A stretch of 64,000 nt of DNA from Cladorhizidae sp. MBARI D1340-BT2. Taxonomy: Eukaryota > Porifera > Demospongiae > Poecilosclerida > Cladorhizidae. Location: assembly GCA_028752905.1 (NCBI GenBank), contig JAQNBH010000008.1:186001-250000 (forward strand), given 5' to 3'. Of the stretch, positions 22,058 through 34,000 are shown piece by piece. Positions within the stretch are counted from its first letter, which is position 1. Every line of letters starts with the position of its first letter. The position numbers were made by a program, and so were the translations under genes. Under the pieces are notes generated by a model that saw only the letters and a list, made by a program, of their open reading frames with translations, searched no databases and was not told where the DNA came from.

Positions 22058-25000
22058 GTTAGACACAACAAGTTAGTAGGTTATTGTATGATACAGTGTG
22101 TCAACAGTTCCCCACAGCAGAGGAGACCACCAGGGAGTGTCTGGAGTTCACAAACTTGTCCCTCAGTTATGGAAAGGTACTGTGTGTGGATTCTTTGCTG
22201 GCTGATTTTAACTGCGTGTATGTGTGCTATGCAGAGGGCAGGGACTCGCTTGGCACAAGTGGGCCCCCTCCCCACAGTGGTTAGCACTGCCATATTTGGC
22301 ATCATCTGCTTTGTGCTTGCTCTCATTGTTGTCTTTACAAAAGTGTCGGAGAGAAAGCTATTGGTCTATTCCTCGATATTTTGGGTGCTGCTATTTATTC
22401 AAAACTACCTCATTTATTCTGTGCAAATTCGTCATACGCCTTCTAACTCGGTAAGACGGGATGTGGTTGACATGTTTGCAGGATGTGGTTGACATGTTTG
22501 CATGATGAGGTTGGTAGGATGTGGTTGACATGTTTGCAGGACGAGGTTGACATGTTTGTAGGACGAGGTTGACATGTTTGCATGATGAGGTTGACATGTT
22601 TGCAGGATGTGGTTGACATGTTTGCAGGATGAGGTTGACATGTTTGCAGGATGAGGTTGACATGTTTGCAGGACGAGGTTGACATGTTTGCAGGACGAGG
22701 TTAACATGTTTGCAGGACGAGGTTGACATGTTTGCAGGATGTGGTTGACATGTTTGCAGGATGTGGCTGACATGTTTGCAGGATGTGGTTGACGTTTGCA
22801 GGATGTTTGTTTGGCACGTTTGCAGGATGTGGTTAGCATGTTTGCGGGATGCGGTTAGCATGTTGTTTGCCGGATGCGGTTGACATGTTTGCATGATGAG
22901 GTTGACATGTTTGCAGGATGTTGTTGACATGTTTGCAGGATGAGGTTGACATGTTTGCATGATGAGTTTGACATGTTTGCAGGATGTGGTTGACATGTTT
23001 GCAGGATGTGGTTGACCGGATGTGGTTGATGGTTGCATGACGAGGTTGATGTTTTTGCATGTGGTTGATGTGTTGCAAGATGAGGTTGACATGTTTGCAG
23101 GATGTGGTTGACATGTTTGCAGGATGTGGTTGACATGTTGCATGATGAGGTTGACATGTTTGCAGGATGAGGTTGACATGTTTGCAGGAGGATGAGGTTG
23201 ACATGTTTGCAGGATGTGGTTGACATGTTTGCAGGATGAGATTGACATGTTTGCATGATGAGGTTGACATGTTTGCAGGATGTGGTTGACATGTTTGCAG
23301 GATGTGGTTGACATGTTTGCAGGATGAGGTTGATATGTTTGCAGGATGTGGTTGACAGGATGTGGTTGATGGGTTGCATGATGAGGTTTATGTGTTGCAA
23401 GATGAGGTTGACATGTTTGCAGGATGTGGTTGACATGTTTGCATGATGAGGTTGATGTGTTTGCATGATGTGGTTGACGTGTTTGCAGGATGTGGTTGAC
23501 ATGTTTGCAGGATGAGGTTGACATGTTTGCAGGACGAGATTGACATGTTTGCAGGACGAGATTGACATGTTTGCAGGATGAGATTGACATGTTTGCATGA
23601 TGAGGTTGACATGTTTGCATGATGAGTTTGACATGTTTGCAGGATGTGGTTGACATGTTTGCAGGATGTGGTTGACATGTTTGCAGGATGTGGTTGACAT
23701 GTTTGCACGATGAGGTTGACATGTTTGCAGGACGAGATTGACATGTTTGCAGGACGAGATTGACATGTTTGCAGGACGAGATTGACATGTTTGCAGGATG
23801 AGATTGACATGTTTGCATGATGAGGTTGACATGTTTGCATGATGAGTTTGACATGTTTGCAGGATGTGGTTGACATGTTTGCAGGATGTGGTTGACATGT
23901 TTGCAGGATGTGGTTGACATGTTTGCACGATGAGGTTGACATGTTTGCAGGACGAGATTGACATGTTTGCAGGACGAGATTGACATGTTTGCAGGACGAG
24001 ATTGACATGTTTGCATGATGAGTTTTGACATGTTTGCATGATGAGTTTGACATGTTTGCAGGATGTGGTTGACATGTTTGCAGGATGTGGTTGACATGTT
24101 TGCAGGATGTGGTTGACATGTTTGCAGGATGTGGTTGATGGTTGCATGACGAGGTTGATGTTTTTGCATGTGGTTGATGTGTTGCAAGATGAGGTTGACA
24201 TGTTTGCAGGATGTGGTTGACATGTTTGCATGATGAGGTTGATGTGTTTGCAGGATGTGGTTGACGTGTTTGCAGGATGTGGTTGACATGTTTGCATGAT
24301 TAGGTTGACGTGTTTGCATGATGAGGTTGACATGTTGCATGATGAGGTTGACATGTTTGCAGGACGAGATTGACATGTTTGCAGGACGAGATTGACATGT
24401 TTGCAGGACGAGATTGACATGTTTGCATGATGAGGTTGACATGTTTGCATGATGAGTTTGACATGTTTGCAGGATGTGGTTGACATGTTTTCAGGATGTG
24501 GTTGACATGTTTGCAGGATGTGGTTGACCGGATGTGGTTGATGGTTGCATGACGAGGTTGATGTTTTTGCATGTGGTTGATGTGTTGCAAGATGAGGTTG
24601 ACATGTTTGCAGGATGTGGTTGACATGTTTGCATGATGAGGTTGATGTGTTTGCAGGATGTGGTTGACGTGTTTGCAGGATGTGGTTGACATGTTTGCAT
24701 GATTAGGTTGACATGTTTGCATGATGAGGTTGACATGTTGCATGATGAGGTTGACATGTTGCATGAAGAGGTTGACATGTTTGCATGATGAGGTTGACAT
24801 GTTTGCATGAAGAGGTTGACATGTTTGCATGATGAGGTTGACATGTTTGCAGGATGTGGTTGACATGTTTACAGGATGTGGTTGATGTGTTGCATGATCA
24901 TTTCTTCTCTTTGCTGTAGATCGATTCAACAATTTTTGTCGTGTTCTTGACCTACTTCATGATCCCTTTCTCTCTGCGGATTGCTGCTGTGCTGAGCATA

Positions 25001-28000
25001 TCTCTGTCGCTCTTCCACCTCGTGCTCTCTACTGCTGTAGCCCACAACACTCAAGCACTAGTGTTGATCAGACAAGTAGGTTCTAAGTAGCACCCGAAAA
25101 TGGCCCCCTTCTAGCTGTGCCCTACTAGCTAATGGACATATATAGTTGATCAACGTGTGGAGGAGTTCTGGCTTGTATACAGATACAGCACTTCATTGAT
25201 TATGTTCAGGAGAGAGAGATGAACAGGTTTATTAAGGACTCGACCACCACACATTTTGTAGAGAGCATTGGTTTAAGTTGACTTGGTTGGTTGAGAATAC
25301 GCTCATCTGATTGGTAGAGAGCATTGGTTTAAGGGAGGCTTTTACCATTTTTTAATTTTTATTAATTTTTTTAATTTTATTGCTCTCTTCTATACCTTGA
25401 TGCATGTAGTTGTTATGTTTCAAGTTTCAGAGTATTTCAATGCTCCATTATGAAGTTATGCACCTTTTTGTGCATTCTATTTCACATTATCAAGCTATAT
25501 ACAAAATACCGTTTGAATCTTGAAGACGGTGCTCCTGCCAAAGGTAAGCGTATCTCCCTAACCGTTCATGATAGAAGTCTGGAAAAGGACTCTAAATGAA
25601 GCTCTCAGTAAGCTTCCAATTACCATAGTTACCACGCAGCCCTGTGCTGTCATCACATGATCTGCGCATCCTGTCAGGCAACCGTCATCATTTCGATTTT
25701 TACCAAAAAAATACCCCCCCCAAAACACACCCACTTTTCATGGCTTCTCCTGAAAATCACTGTTTCCGAATCTGGAAATATTCTAACTTGCTCATTTTTT
25801 AATAATGTATACAAGATTTTAATATATCATTTGAAAGCCCTTTCCCTGCTCTAAAAAGTGAATGATTAAAACATGTTTAAGTCCATCCATGGTGAAGGTA
25901 TGCATAAGGATATACATACCATGTTTAGAACTTCAGGTTGACCTCTCTTAAAATTCAGTTGTTGTGCTAATGATATTTTTAGCCATTCACTTTTCACTTC
26001 TATGATCACTCTAAGCACTTCCTAAGTGGGAAGTGGTTAGGACTAAGTGGCCATGAGTTAGAATATTTGCCCCTGATACTGAGGTGGGATCCATAACTTC
26101 ACCTAGGTAGTAGATATGCAAAATCTGAGCATATCAAAAGAAAGCACATTCAATACACTGCATCTTGATAAAATTTCACCTGCATTGAGAAAAGAAGAAA
26201 AAAGTTATGACAAGTTGTGTCGACCACCCCAGAAATGGTAAAAGCCTCCCTTAAGTTGACTTGGTTGGTTGAGAATGCGCTCATCTGATTGGTAGAGAGC
26301 ATTGGTTTAAGTTGACTTGGTTGGTTGAGAATGCGCTCATCTGATTGGTAGAGAGCATTGGTTTAAGTTGACTTGGTTGGTTGAGAATACGCTCATCTGA
26401 TTGGTAGAGAGCATTGGTTTAAGTTGACTTGGTTGGTTGAGAATGCACTCATCTGATTGGTAGAGAGCATTGGTTTAAGTTGACTTGGTTGGTTGAGAAT
26501 ACGCTCATCTGATTGGTAGAGAGCATTGGTTTAAGTTGACTTGGTTGATGGCTCAGCATGTGCAATATGCCATAGAATTAGATCGTTAATTTCAAGAGCT
26601 GCGCATTCTAATCGAGGATGTGCTCTGTTACTTTACATTGCAAGCATCTCCTGATCTCCATCAGGTAGTGCCTGCAACACCAGCATGCATCACCTGATCT
26701 CCATCAGGTATTGTGTGACTGTTCATCCTCGAACAGGTCAGCTTCCTCCAGCACAATGGACACACCTGGCAGGTGCTATACTGGCCCTGACAGGTGCTAC
26801 ACTGGCCCTGGCCCTGACAGGTGCTACACTGGCCCTGGCCCTGACAGGTGCTACACTGGCCCTGACAGGTGCTACACTGGCCCTGGCCCTGACAGGTGCT
26901 ACACTGGCCCTGGCAGGTGCTACACTGGCCCTGGCCCTGACAGGTGCTACACTGGCCCTGGCAGGTGCTACACTGGCCCTGACAGGTGCTACACTGGCCC
27001 TGGCCCTGACAGGTGCTACACTGGCCCTGGCAGGTGCTACACTGGCCCTGGCAGGTGCTACACTGGCCCTGGCCCTGACAGGTGCTACACTGGCCCTGGC
27101 AGGTGCTACACTGGCCCTGGCCCTGACAGGTGCTACACTGGCCCTGGCAGGTGCTACACTGGCCCTGACAGGTGCTACACTGGCCCTGGCAGGTGCTACA
27201 CTGGCCCTGACAGGTGCTACATTGTAGCCCAATCCACAGACATGCAATCTTCTGAGCCATTCTCTACAGAGAGACGACCTCAGCCTCTGGAATATGGAGC
27301 AGATTATGCTGACTTCATTGGCTGCTCCCCAGAGAAACACCCCCCCCCCCCCAGGCTATTCTGCTGATAGATCTACTTCAGGCACTAGGCAGTCCGGAAA
27401 CAATTTTCCCTAACGATAGTAAACAACATGTGGTATGGTATGCTCAAGGGACAACGAGGGCGTGGCTATTCCAGGAAGTACTTGCTCTCTCTCTCTGTAT
27501 ATACACAACGAGGGTGGGGCTACTCCAGGAAGTACTTGCTCTCTCTCTCTGTATATACACAATGAGGGTGTGGCTATTCCAGGAAGTACTTGCTCTCTCT
27601 GTGTATATACACAATGAGGGCGTGGCTATTCCAGGAAGTGCTTTCTCTCTGTATATACACAACGAGGGTGTGGCTATTCCAGGAAGTACTTGCTCTCTCT
27701 CTGTATATACACAATGAGGGCGTGGCTATTCCAGGAAGTACTTACTCTCTCTCTCTGTATATACACAATGAGGGCGTGGCTATTCCAGGAAGTACTTGCT
27801 CTCTCTCTCTCTGTATATACACAACGAGGGCGTGGCTATTCCAGGAAGTACTTGCTCTCTCTCTGTATATACACAACGAGGGTGTGGCTATTCCAGGAAG
27901 TACTTGCTCTCTCTCTGTATATACACAATGAGGGTGTGGCTATTCCAGGAAGTACTTGCTCTCTCTCTGTATATACACAATGAGGGTGTGGCTATTCCAG

Positions 28001-31000
28001 GAAGTACTTGCTCTCTCTCTCTGTATATACACAACAAGGGCGTGGCTATTCCAGGAAGTACTTGCTCTCTCTCTGTGTGTATATACACAATGAGGGCGTG
28101 GCTATTCCAGGAAGTACTTGCTCTCTCTCTGTATATACACAATGAGGGCGTGGCTATTCCAGGAAGTACTTGCTCTCTCTCTGTGTATATACACAACAAG
28201 GGCGTGGCTATTCCAGGAAGTACTTGCTCTCTCTCTCTGTATATACACAACAAGGGCGTGGCTATTCCAGGAAGTACTTGCTCTCTCTCTGTGTATATAC
28301 ACAACGAGGGTGTGGCTATTCCAGGAAGTACTTGCTCTCTCTCTGTGTCTATATACACAATGAGGGCGTGGCTATTCCAGGAAGTACTTACTCTCTCTCT
28401 GTGTATATACACAACGAGGGCGTGGCTACTCCAGGAAGTACTTGCTCTCTCTCTGTATATACACAATGAGGGTGTGGCTATTCCAGGAAGTACTTGCTCT
28501 CTCTCTCTGTATATACACAACGAGGGTGTGGCTATTCCAGGAAGTACTTGCTCTCTCTGTGTATATACACAATGAGGGCGTGGCTATTCCAGGAAGTACT
28601 TGCTCTCTCTCTCTGTATATACACAACGAGGGTGTGGCTATTCCAGGAAGTACTTGCTCTCTCTCTGTATATACACAATGAGGGTGTGGCTATTCCAGGA
28701 AGTACTTGCTCTCTCTCTCTGTATATATACACAACAAGGGCGTGGCTATTCCAGGAAGTACTTGCTCTCTCTCTGTGTGTATATACACAACAAGGGCGTG
28801 GCAAGTACTTGCTCTCTCTGTATTTACAGCACAGGTCAAAATATACTTTTGTTTCTGTAGCATGGGATCTCCATGTAAATCCATGGTGTGCGTGGATTCT
28901 CCGTGAAATTCGGTTTGAATCCATGGGGGGGGGGTTGGGGGCTTGGCTTCATGGCTGTGTCTTGTCCAGAGCTGCAGCATTCGAACAGGAGGTGTAGGGT
29001 GCTCTGTGGATTCCAAGAGCTAATCCAGTATCCAGCTAAGCAACCAGTGAGCTGTTGTGATGTGAATAGCTACTGCACTGAGCCCTACATGTATATAAAT
29101 ACCTGGTAGGAAGTTGCTGTCTAAAGGCCGGTTCACAATATGACGCTAGCCCAGCGTTTCGTTCCGTTCCGTTTCCTAGCGTCATACCGTCAATTTGTGA
29201 ACATGCTCCGTTTTGAAGAAAAGAAGAAACGGAGAGCAGCGCTAGATTAGACTCGAGTTCTATTCTAGCGTCTGTTGACGCTAGCTTGACCAATCAGATT
29301 GCTTCATATTTTCACGTGTCATATGGTAGTTCTAATTAATGCCAATTTGTCAGTCGGATGAAAAGTTAGTTGAGGCTGTGCGAAGCTTTGTATGTCTTTG
29401 GAAGGTAGGATCAAGCTCTTACAAGGATCTACGAGCTAAAGAGAGTTGCTAGCAAGGTAAACTACGTAGCTACTGAATTAAATTATCTTAGTAGTCGTCA
29501 TATTCCCATAATATTCATAATATTGTTTAGGTTGGAGGCTACACAGCGGATGGATGCATCAAGAGGTGGAGGATTTTGAAGGACAAATTTGTGAGGGAAC
29601 TGAAAAAGACCAAGAAGAAGTCTGGAGATGCTGGGCCTGTTGTGGTGTCCAGTGAGCACAAGAAGTATGTAGTGAGGTTGTATTGATCCCTCTTCAGAAA
29701 CCTTTCACCCCACTACCCCTCATTCCCATGATTCTATGGATTATTACAACTATTGAACTAGTGCATTATATTACATTGCATTTTGTTCAGTGAATGAATG
29801 ATATAAATAATTAGTTGAGTTCTGCGAACATGGCTGTACTGCCAATCAACTTCTCCAGCAGGAGTACAGAAGTATTCTTGAAACCTTCCCTGATCTCCAC
29901 AGCAGACTGAGAATGTCTTAATAAAAAGAAATAAACAACGCATATGCAACTATATAGATAAATTAAACCTGTTGCTGCCAGCATGACCAATTGATGTCAT
30001 TCCCGTATTTTGGTTCTTCATCTCCTCTTCACCCACCATCAATCATGTTTCTACTACCATCTTCATTATCAGACATCCGCAGATACCTGAAATGGCTTTC
30101 TGGATCTGACAGACGCATCTCCTGAACAGGTTGTGATACTCGCCTTGCTGTCTTCGCATTCTAAATATTGGACTTACCACACTCTGTTCTGCCTTCTCCT
30201 ATTCCTCCTCCTCCGCCTCCTGAGCAAAAGAATCAAAATAATAGCCTGCTTCACTGCCGAACTTCGAGTCATAGCTAGCCAGCCGTAGTCGAGGGTGTGG
30301 TAGGTAAAGGGTCGAACCTCAATTGGCAAAAATTGGCTCGAGGTGACGGAACGAAACGAAACGAAACGCCAATTTGTGAACAGACAGACGGAAGACGCTA
30401 GACGGAGATGAAACGGAGACGAAAACGAGACGGAACGAAACGCTGGGCTAGCGTCATATTGTGAACCGGCCTTTAGTCACTAGCTAGCTATTACCAGCTA
30501 TATAAATGCCTGGGAGGAAGTGGCAGTCTAGCTAGCTATTACCAGCTATATAAATGCCTGGGAGGAAGTGGCAGTCCAGGTCACTAGCTAGCTATTACCA
30601 GCTATATAAATTCCTGGTAGGAAGTGGCAGTCTAGCTAGCTATTACCAGCTATATAAATGCCTGGTAGGAAGTGGCAGTCCAGGTCACTAGCTAGCTATA
30701 TAAATACCTGAGAGGAAGTGGCTGTCCAGGTCACTAGCTAGCTATATAAATACCTGGGAGGAAGTGACTGTCCAGGTCACTAGCTAGCTATATAAATACC
30801 TGGGAGGAAGTGACTGTCCAGGTGACTAGCTAGCTATATAAATACCTGGGAGGAAGTGACTGTCCAGGTCACTAGCTAGCTATATAAATACCTGGGAGGA
30901 AGAGACTGTCCAGGTCACTAGCCTATTACCAGCTATATAAATGCCTGAGAGGAAGTGGCTATCCAGGTCACTAGCTAGCTATTACCAGCTATATAAATTC

Positions 31001-34000
31001 CTGGTAGGAAGTGGCTGTCTAGCTACAGCTATTACCAGCTATATAAATGCCTGGTAGGAAGTGGCTGTCCAGGTCACTAGCTAGCTATATAAATACCTGG
31101 GAGGAAGTGACTGTCCAGGTCACTAGCCTATTACCAGCTATATAAATGCCTGAGAGGAAGTGGCTATCCAGGTCACTAGCTAGCTATTACCAGCTATATA
31201 AATGCCTGGTAGGAAGTGGCAGTCCAGGTCACTAGCTAGCTATATAAATACCTGGGAGGAAGTGACTGTCCAGGTCACTAGCTAGCTATATAAATACCTG
31301 GGAGGAAGAGACTGTCCAGGTCACTAGCCTATTACCAGCTATATAAATGCCTGAGAGGAAGTGGCTATCCAGGTCACTAGCTAGCTATTACCAGCTATAT
31401 AAATGCCTGGTAGGAAGTGGCTGTCCAGGTCACTAGCTAGCTATATAAATACCTGGGAGGAAGTGACTGTCCAGGTCACTAGCCTATTACCAGCTATATA
31501 AATGCCTGAGAGGAAGTGGCTATCCAGGTCACTAGCTAGCTATTACCAGCTATATAAATGCCTGGTAGGAAGTGGCAGTCTAGCTAGCTATTACCAGCTA
31601 TATAAATGCCTGAGAGGAAGTGGCTATCCAGGTCACTAGCTAGCTATTACCAGCTATATAAATGCCTGGTAGGAAGTGGCAGTCTAGCTAGCTATTACCA
31701 GCTATATAAATGCCTGAGAGGAAGTGGCTATCCAGGTCACTAGCTAGCTATTACCAGCTATATAAATGCCTGGTAGGAAGTGGCAGTCTAGCTAGCTATT
31801 ACCAGCTATATAAATGCCTGAGAGGAAGTGGCTATCCAGGTCACTAGCTAGCTATTACCAGCTATATAAATTCCTGGTAGGAAGTGGCTATCCAGGTCAC
31901 TAGCTACATGTAGCTATTACAAGCTACATAAATGGTTGCTGTCCAGGTCACTATTACCAGCTATATATATATTTCAGCTAGTAATTCCTTTTTTTGTGCC
32001 ACCTCCTGCTAACCAATAAATCCAACGCTTCCCCACTGCTAGTACTGGCGTCCATTATATTGTTCAAAGTTCAAATGGAGCAGACTCAAAACAAATATTG
32101 TGAGACATGCAGCAGAACGGAATGAATTGTGCAACGCATGCAACGGAAATGGATCCAATGGTACGGATTGCCACCTGTTATATTGCGAACCAGCACCACA
32201 TGTGTAGACATGTCTAGATACATGGCATCACATGTGTAGACATGTCTAGATGCATAGCACCACATGTGTAGACATGTCTAGATGCATGGCACCACATGTG
32301 TAGACATGTCTAGATGCATAGCACCACATGTGTAGACATGTCTAGATGCATGGCACCACATGTGTAGACATGTCTAGATGCATGGCACCACATGTGTAGA
32401 CATGTCTAGATGCATAGCTTACTGCTCACACTGTCCCTCCTCCTTGCAGTTTGACCTTTGCCCTGTCTTACTTCCTTGCTATCATTTTTATTGGAGACTT
32501 TCTTGATCACACACTTCTTGTTGGCCGACTGCTTTGTTCAAAGACAGTGGTTCCTCGAATACTGCCATTATGAGACTTCGCACCATTTACTATCTCGGAA
32601 GAAATAGAATGAGCCCTCGATGGACATCTGGGTGCTCATGCGGTGCTTGAGGGCAATGAAATTAAATTATTATGCATCTTTAGAACAGCCCCCGCACTGA
32701 TGTCAAGAAGGTCCAGCCCCCTCACTGAAGTCAAGGAGGTCCAGCCTCCCTCACTGATGTCAAGGAGGTCCAGCCCCCTCACTGATGTCAAGGAGGTCCA
32801 GCCCCCTCACTGAAGTCAAGGAGGTCCAGCCCCCTCACTGAAGTCAAGGAGGTCCAGCCTCCCTCACTGAAGTCAAGGAGGTCCAGCCCCCTCACTGAAG
32901 TCAAGGAGGTCCAGCCCCCTCACTGAAGTCAAGGAGGTCCAGCCTCCTCACTGATGTCAAGGAGGTCCAGCCCCCTCACTGAAGTCAAGGAGGTCCAGCC
33001 CCCTCACTGAAGTCAAGGAGGTCCAGCCCCCTCACTGATGTCAAGGAGGTCCAGCCCCCTCACTGATGTCAAGGAGGTCCAGCCCCCTCACTGAAGTCAA
33101 GGAGGTCCAGCCTCCCTCACTGATGTCAAGGAGGTGCAGCCCCCTCACTGAAGTCAAGGAGGTCCAGCCCCCTCACTGAAGTCAAGGAGGTCCAGCCTCC
33201 TCACTGATGTCAAGGAGGTCCAGCCCCCTCACTGAAGTCAAGGAGGTCCAGCCCCCTCACTGAAGTCAAGGAGGTCCAGCCTCCCTCACTGAAGTCAAGG
33301 AGGTCCAGCCTCCTCACTGATGTCAAGGAGGTCCAGCCTCCCTCACTGAAGTCAAGGAGGTCCAGCCCCCTCACTGGTCAAGGAGGTCCAGCCCCCTCAC
33401 TGAAGTCAAGGAGGTCCAGCCCCCTCACTGAAGTCAAGGAGGTCCAGCCCCCTCACTGAAGTCAAGGAGGTCCAGCCCCCTCACTGAAGTCAAGGAGGTC
33501 CAGCCTCCCTCACTGAAGTCAAGGAGGTCCAGCCCCCTCACTGAAGTCAAGGAGGTCCAGCCCCCTCACTGAAGTCAAGGAGGTCCAGCCCCCTCACTGA
33601 AGTCAAGGAGGTCCACCCTCCCTCACTGAAGTCAAGGAGGTCCAGCAGCCCCCTCACTGAAGTCAAGGAGTTCCAGCCCCCTCACTGAAGTCAAGGAGGT
33701 CCAGCCCCCTCACTGAAGTCAAGGAGGTCCAGCCTCCCTCACTGAAGTCAAGGAGGTCCAGCCCCCTCACTGAAGTCAAGGAGGTCCAGCCCCCTCACTG
33801 AAGTCAAGGAGGTCCAGCCCCCTCACTGAAGTCAAGGAGGTCCAGCCCCCTCACTGAAGTCAAGGAGGTCCAGCCCCCTCACTGAAGTCAAGGAGGTCCA
33901 GCCCCCTCACTGATGTCAAGGAGGTCCAGCCCCCTCACTGAAGTCAAGGAGGTCCAGCCCCCTCACTGATGTCAAGGAGGTCCAGCCCCCTCACTGAAGT

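Larger units (their letters stand above)
29122..30475. mobile_element. PIF/Harbinger-type DNA transposon, internally deleted
   Basis: Terminal inverted repeats of about 45-47 bp are perfect. The left starts TAAAGGCCGGTTCACAATAT and the right end is its reverse complement (30430-30476). Inside are a plus-strand MADF-domain fragment and a minus-strand transposase fragment, the two-gene plan of PIF/Harbinger elements. The target-site duplication is ambiguous: TA if the repeats start at AAGG, or GTC if they start at TAAAGG. The expected TWA direct repeat is not clear. The element sits inside a minisatellite. Confidence 0.82.

Noticed and set aside
22058..22234. Continuous reading of exons 1-3 as one exon
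   Set aside because: The frame is open, but reading the two short introns gives a non-family segment. Splicing out 50 and 58 bp gives a phase-consistent protein with good splice sites.
22391..24486. 683- and 543-codon minus-strand frames ([11 protein letters not shown] repeats)
   Set aside because: They are purely the 22-bp minisatellite of ADCY intron 3 read backwards, with no family match or independent start signal.
29758..29949. 63-codon minus frame inside the Harbinger element
   Set aside because: It might be a transposase C-terminal scrap, but no catalytic or clearly conserved motif can be named.
32448..32575. Candidate ADCY exon after CCTCCTTGCAG (hydrophobic '[17 protein letters not shown]')
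   Set aside because: Exon 4 joins exon 5 in phase with a complete family match. The candidate has no match, and in the phase required after exon 4 it hits a stop within 20 codons.
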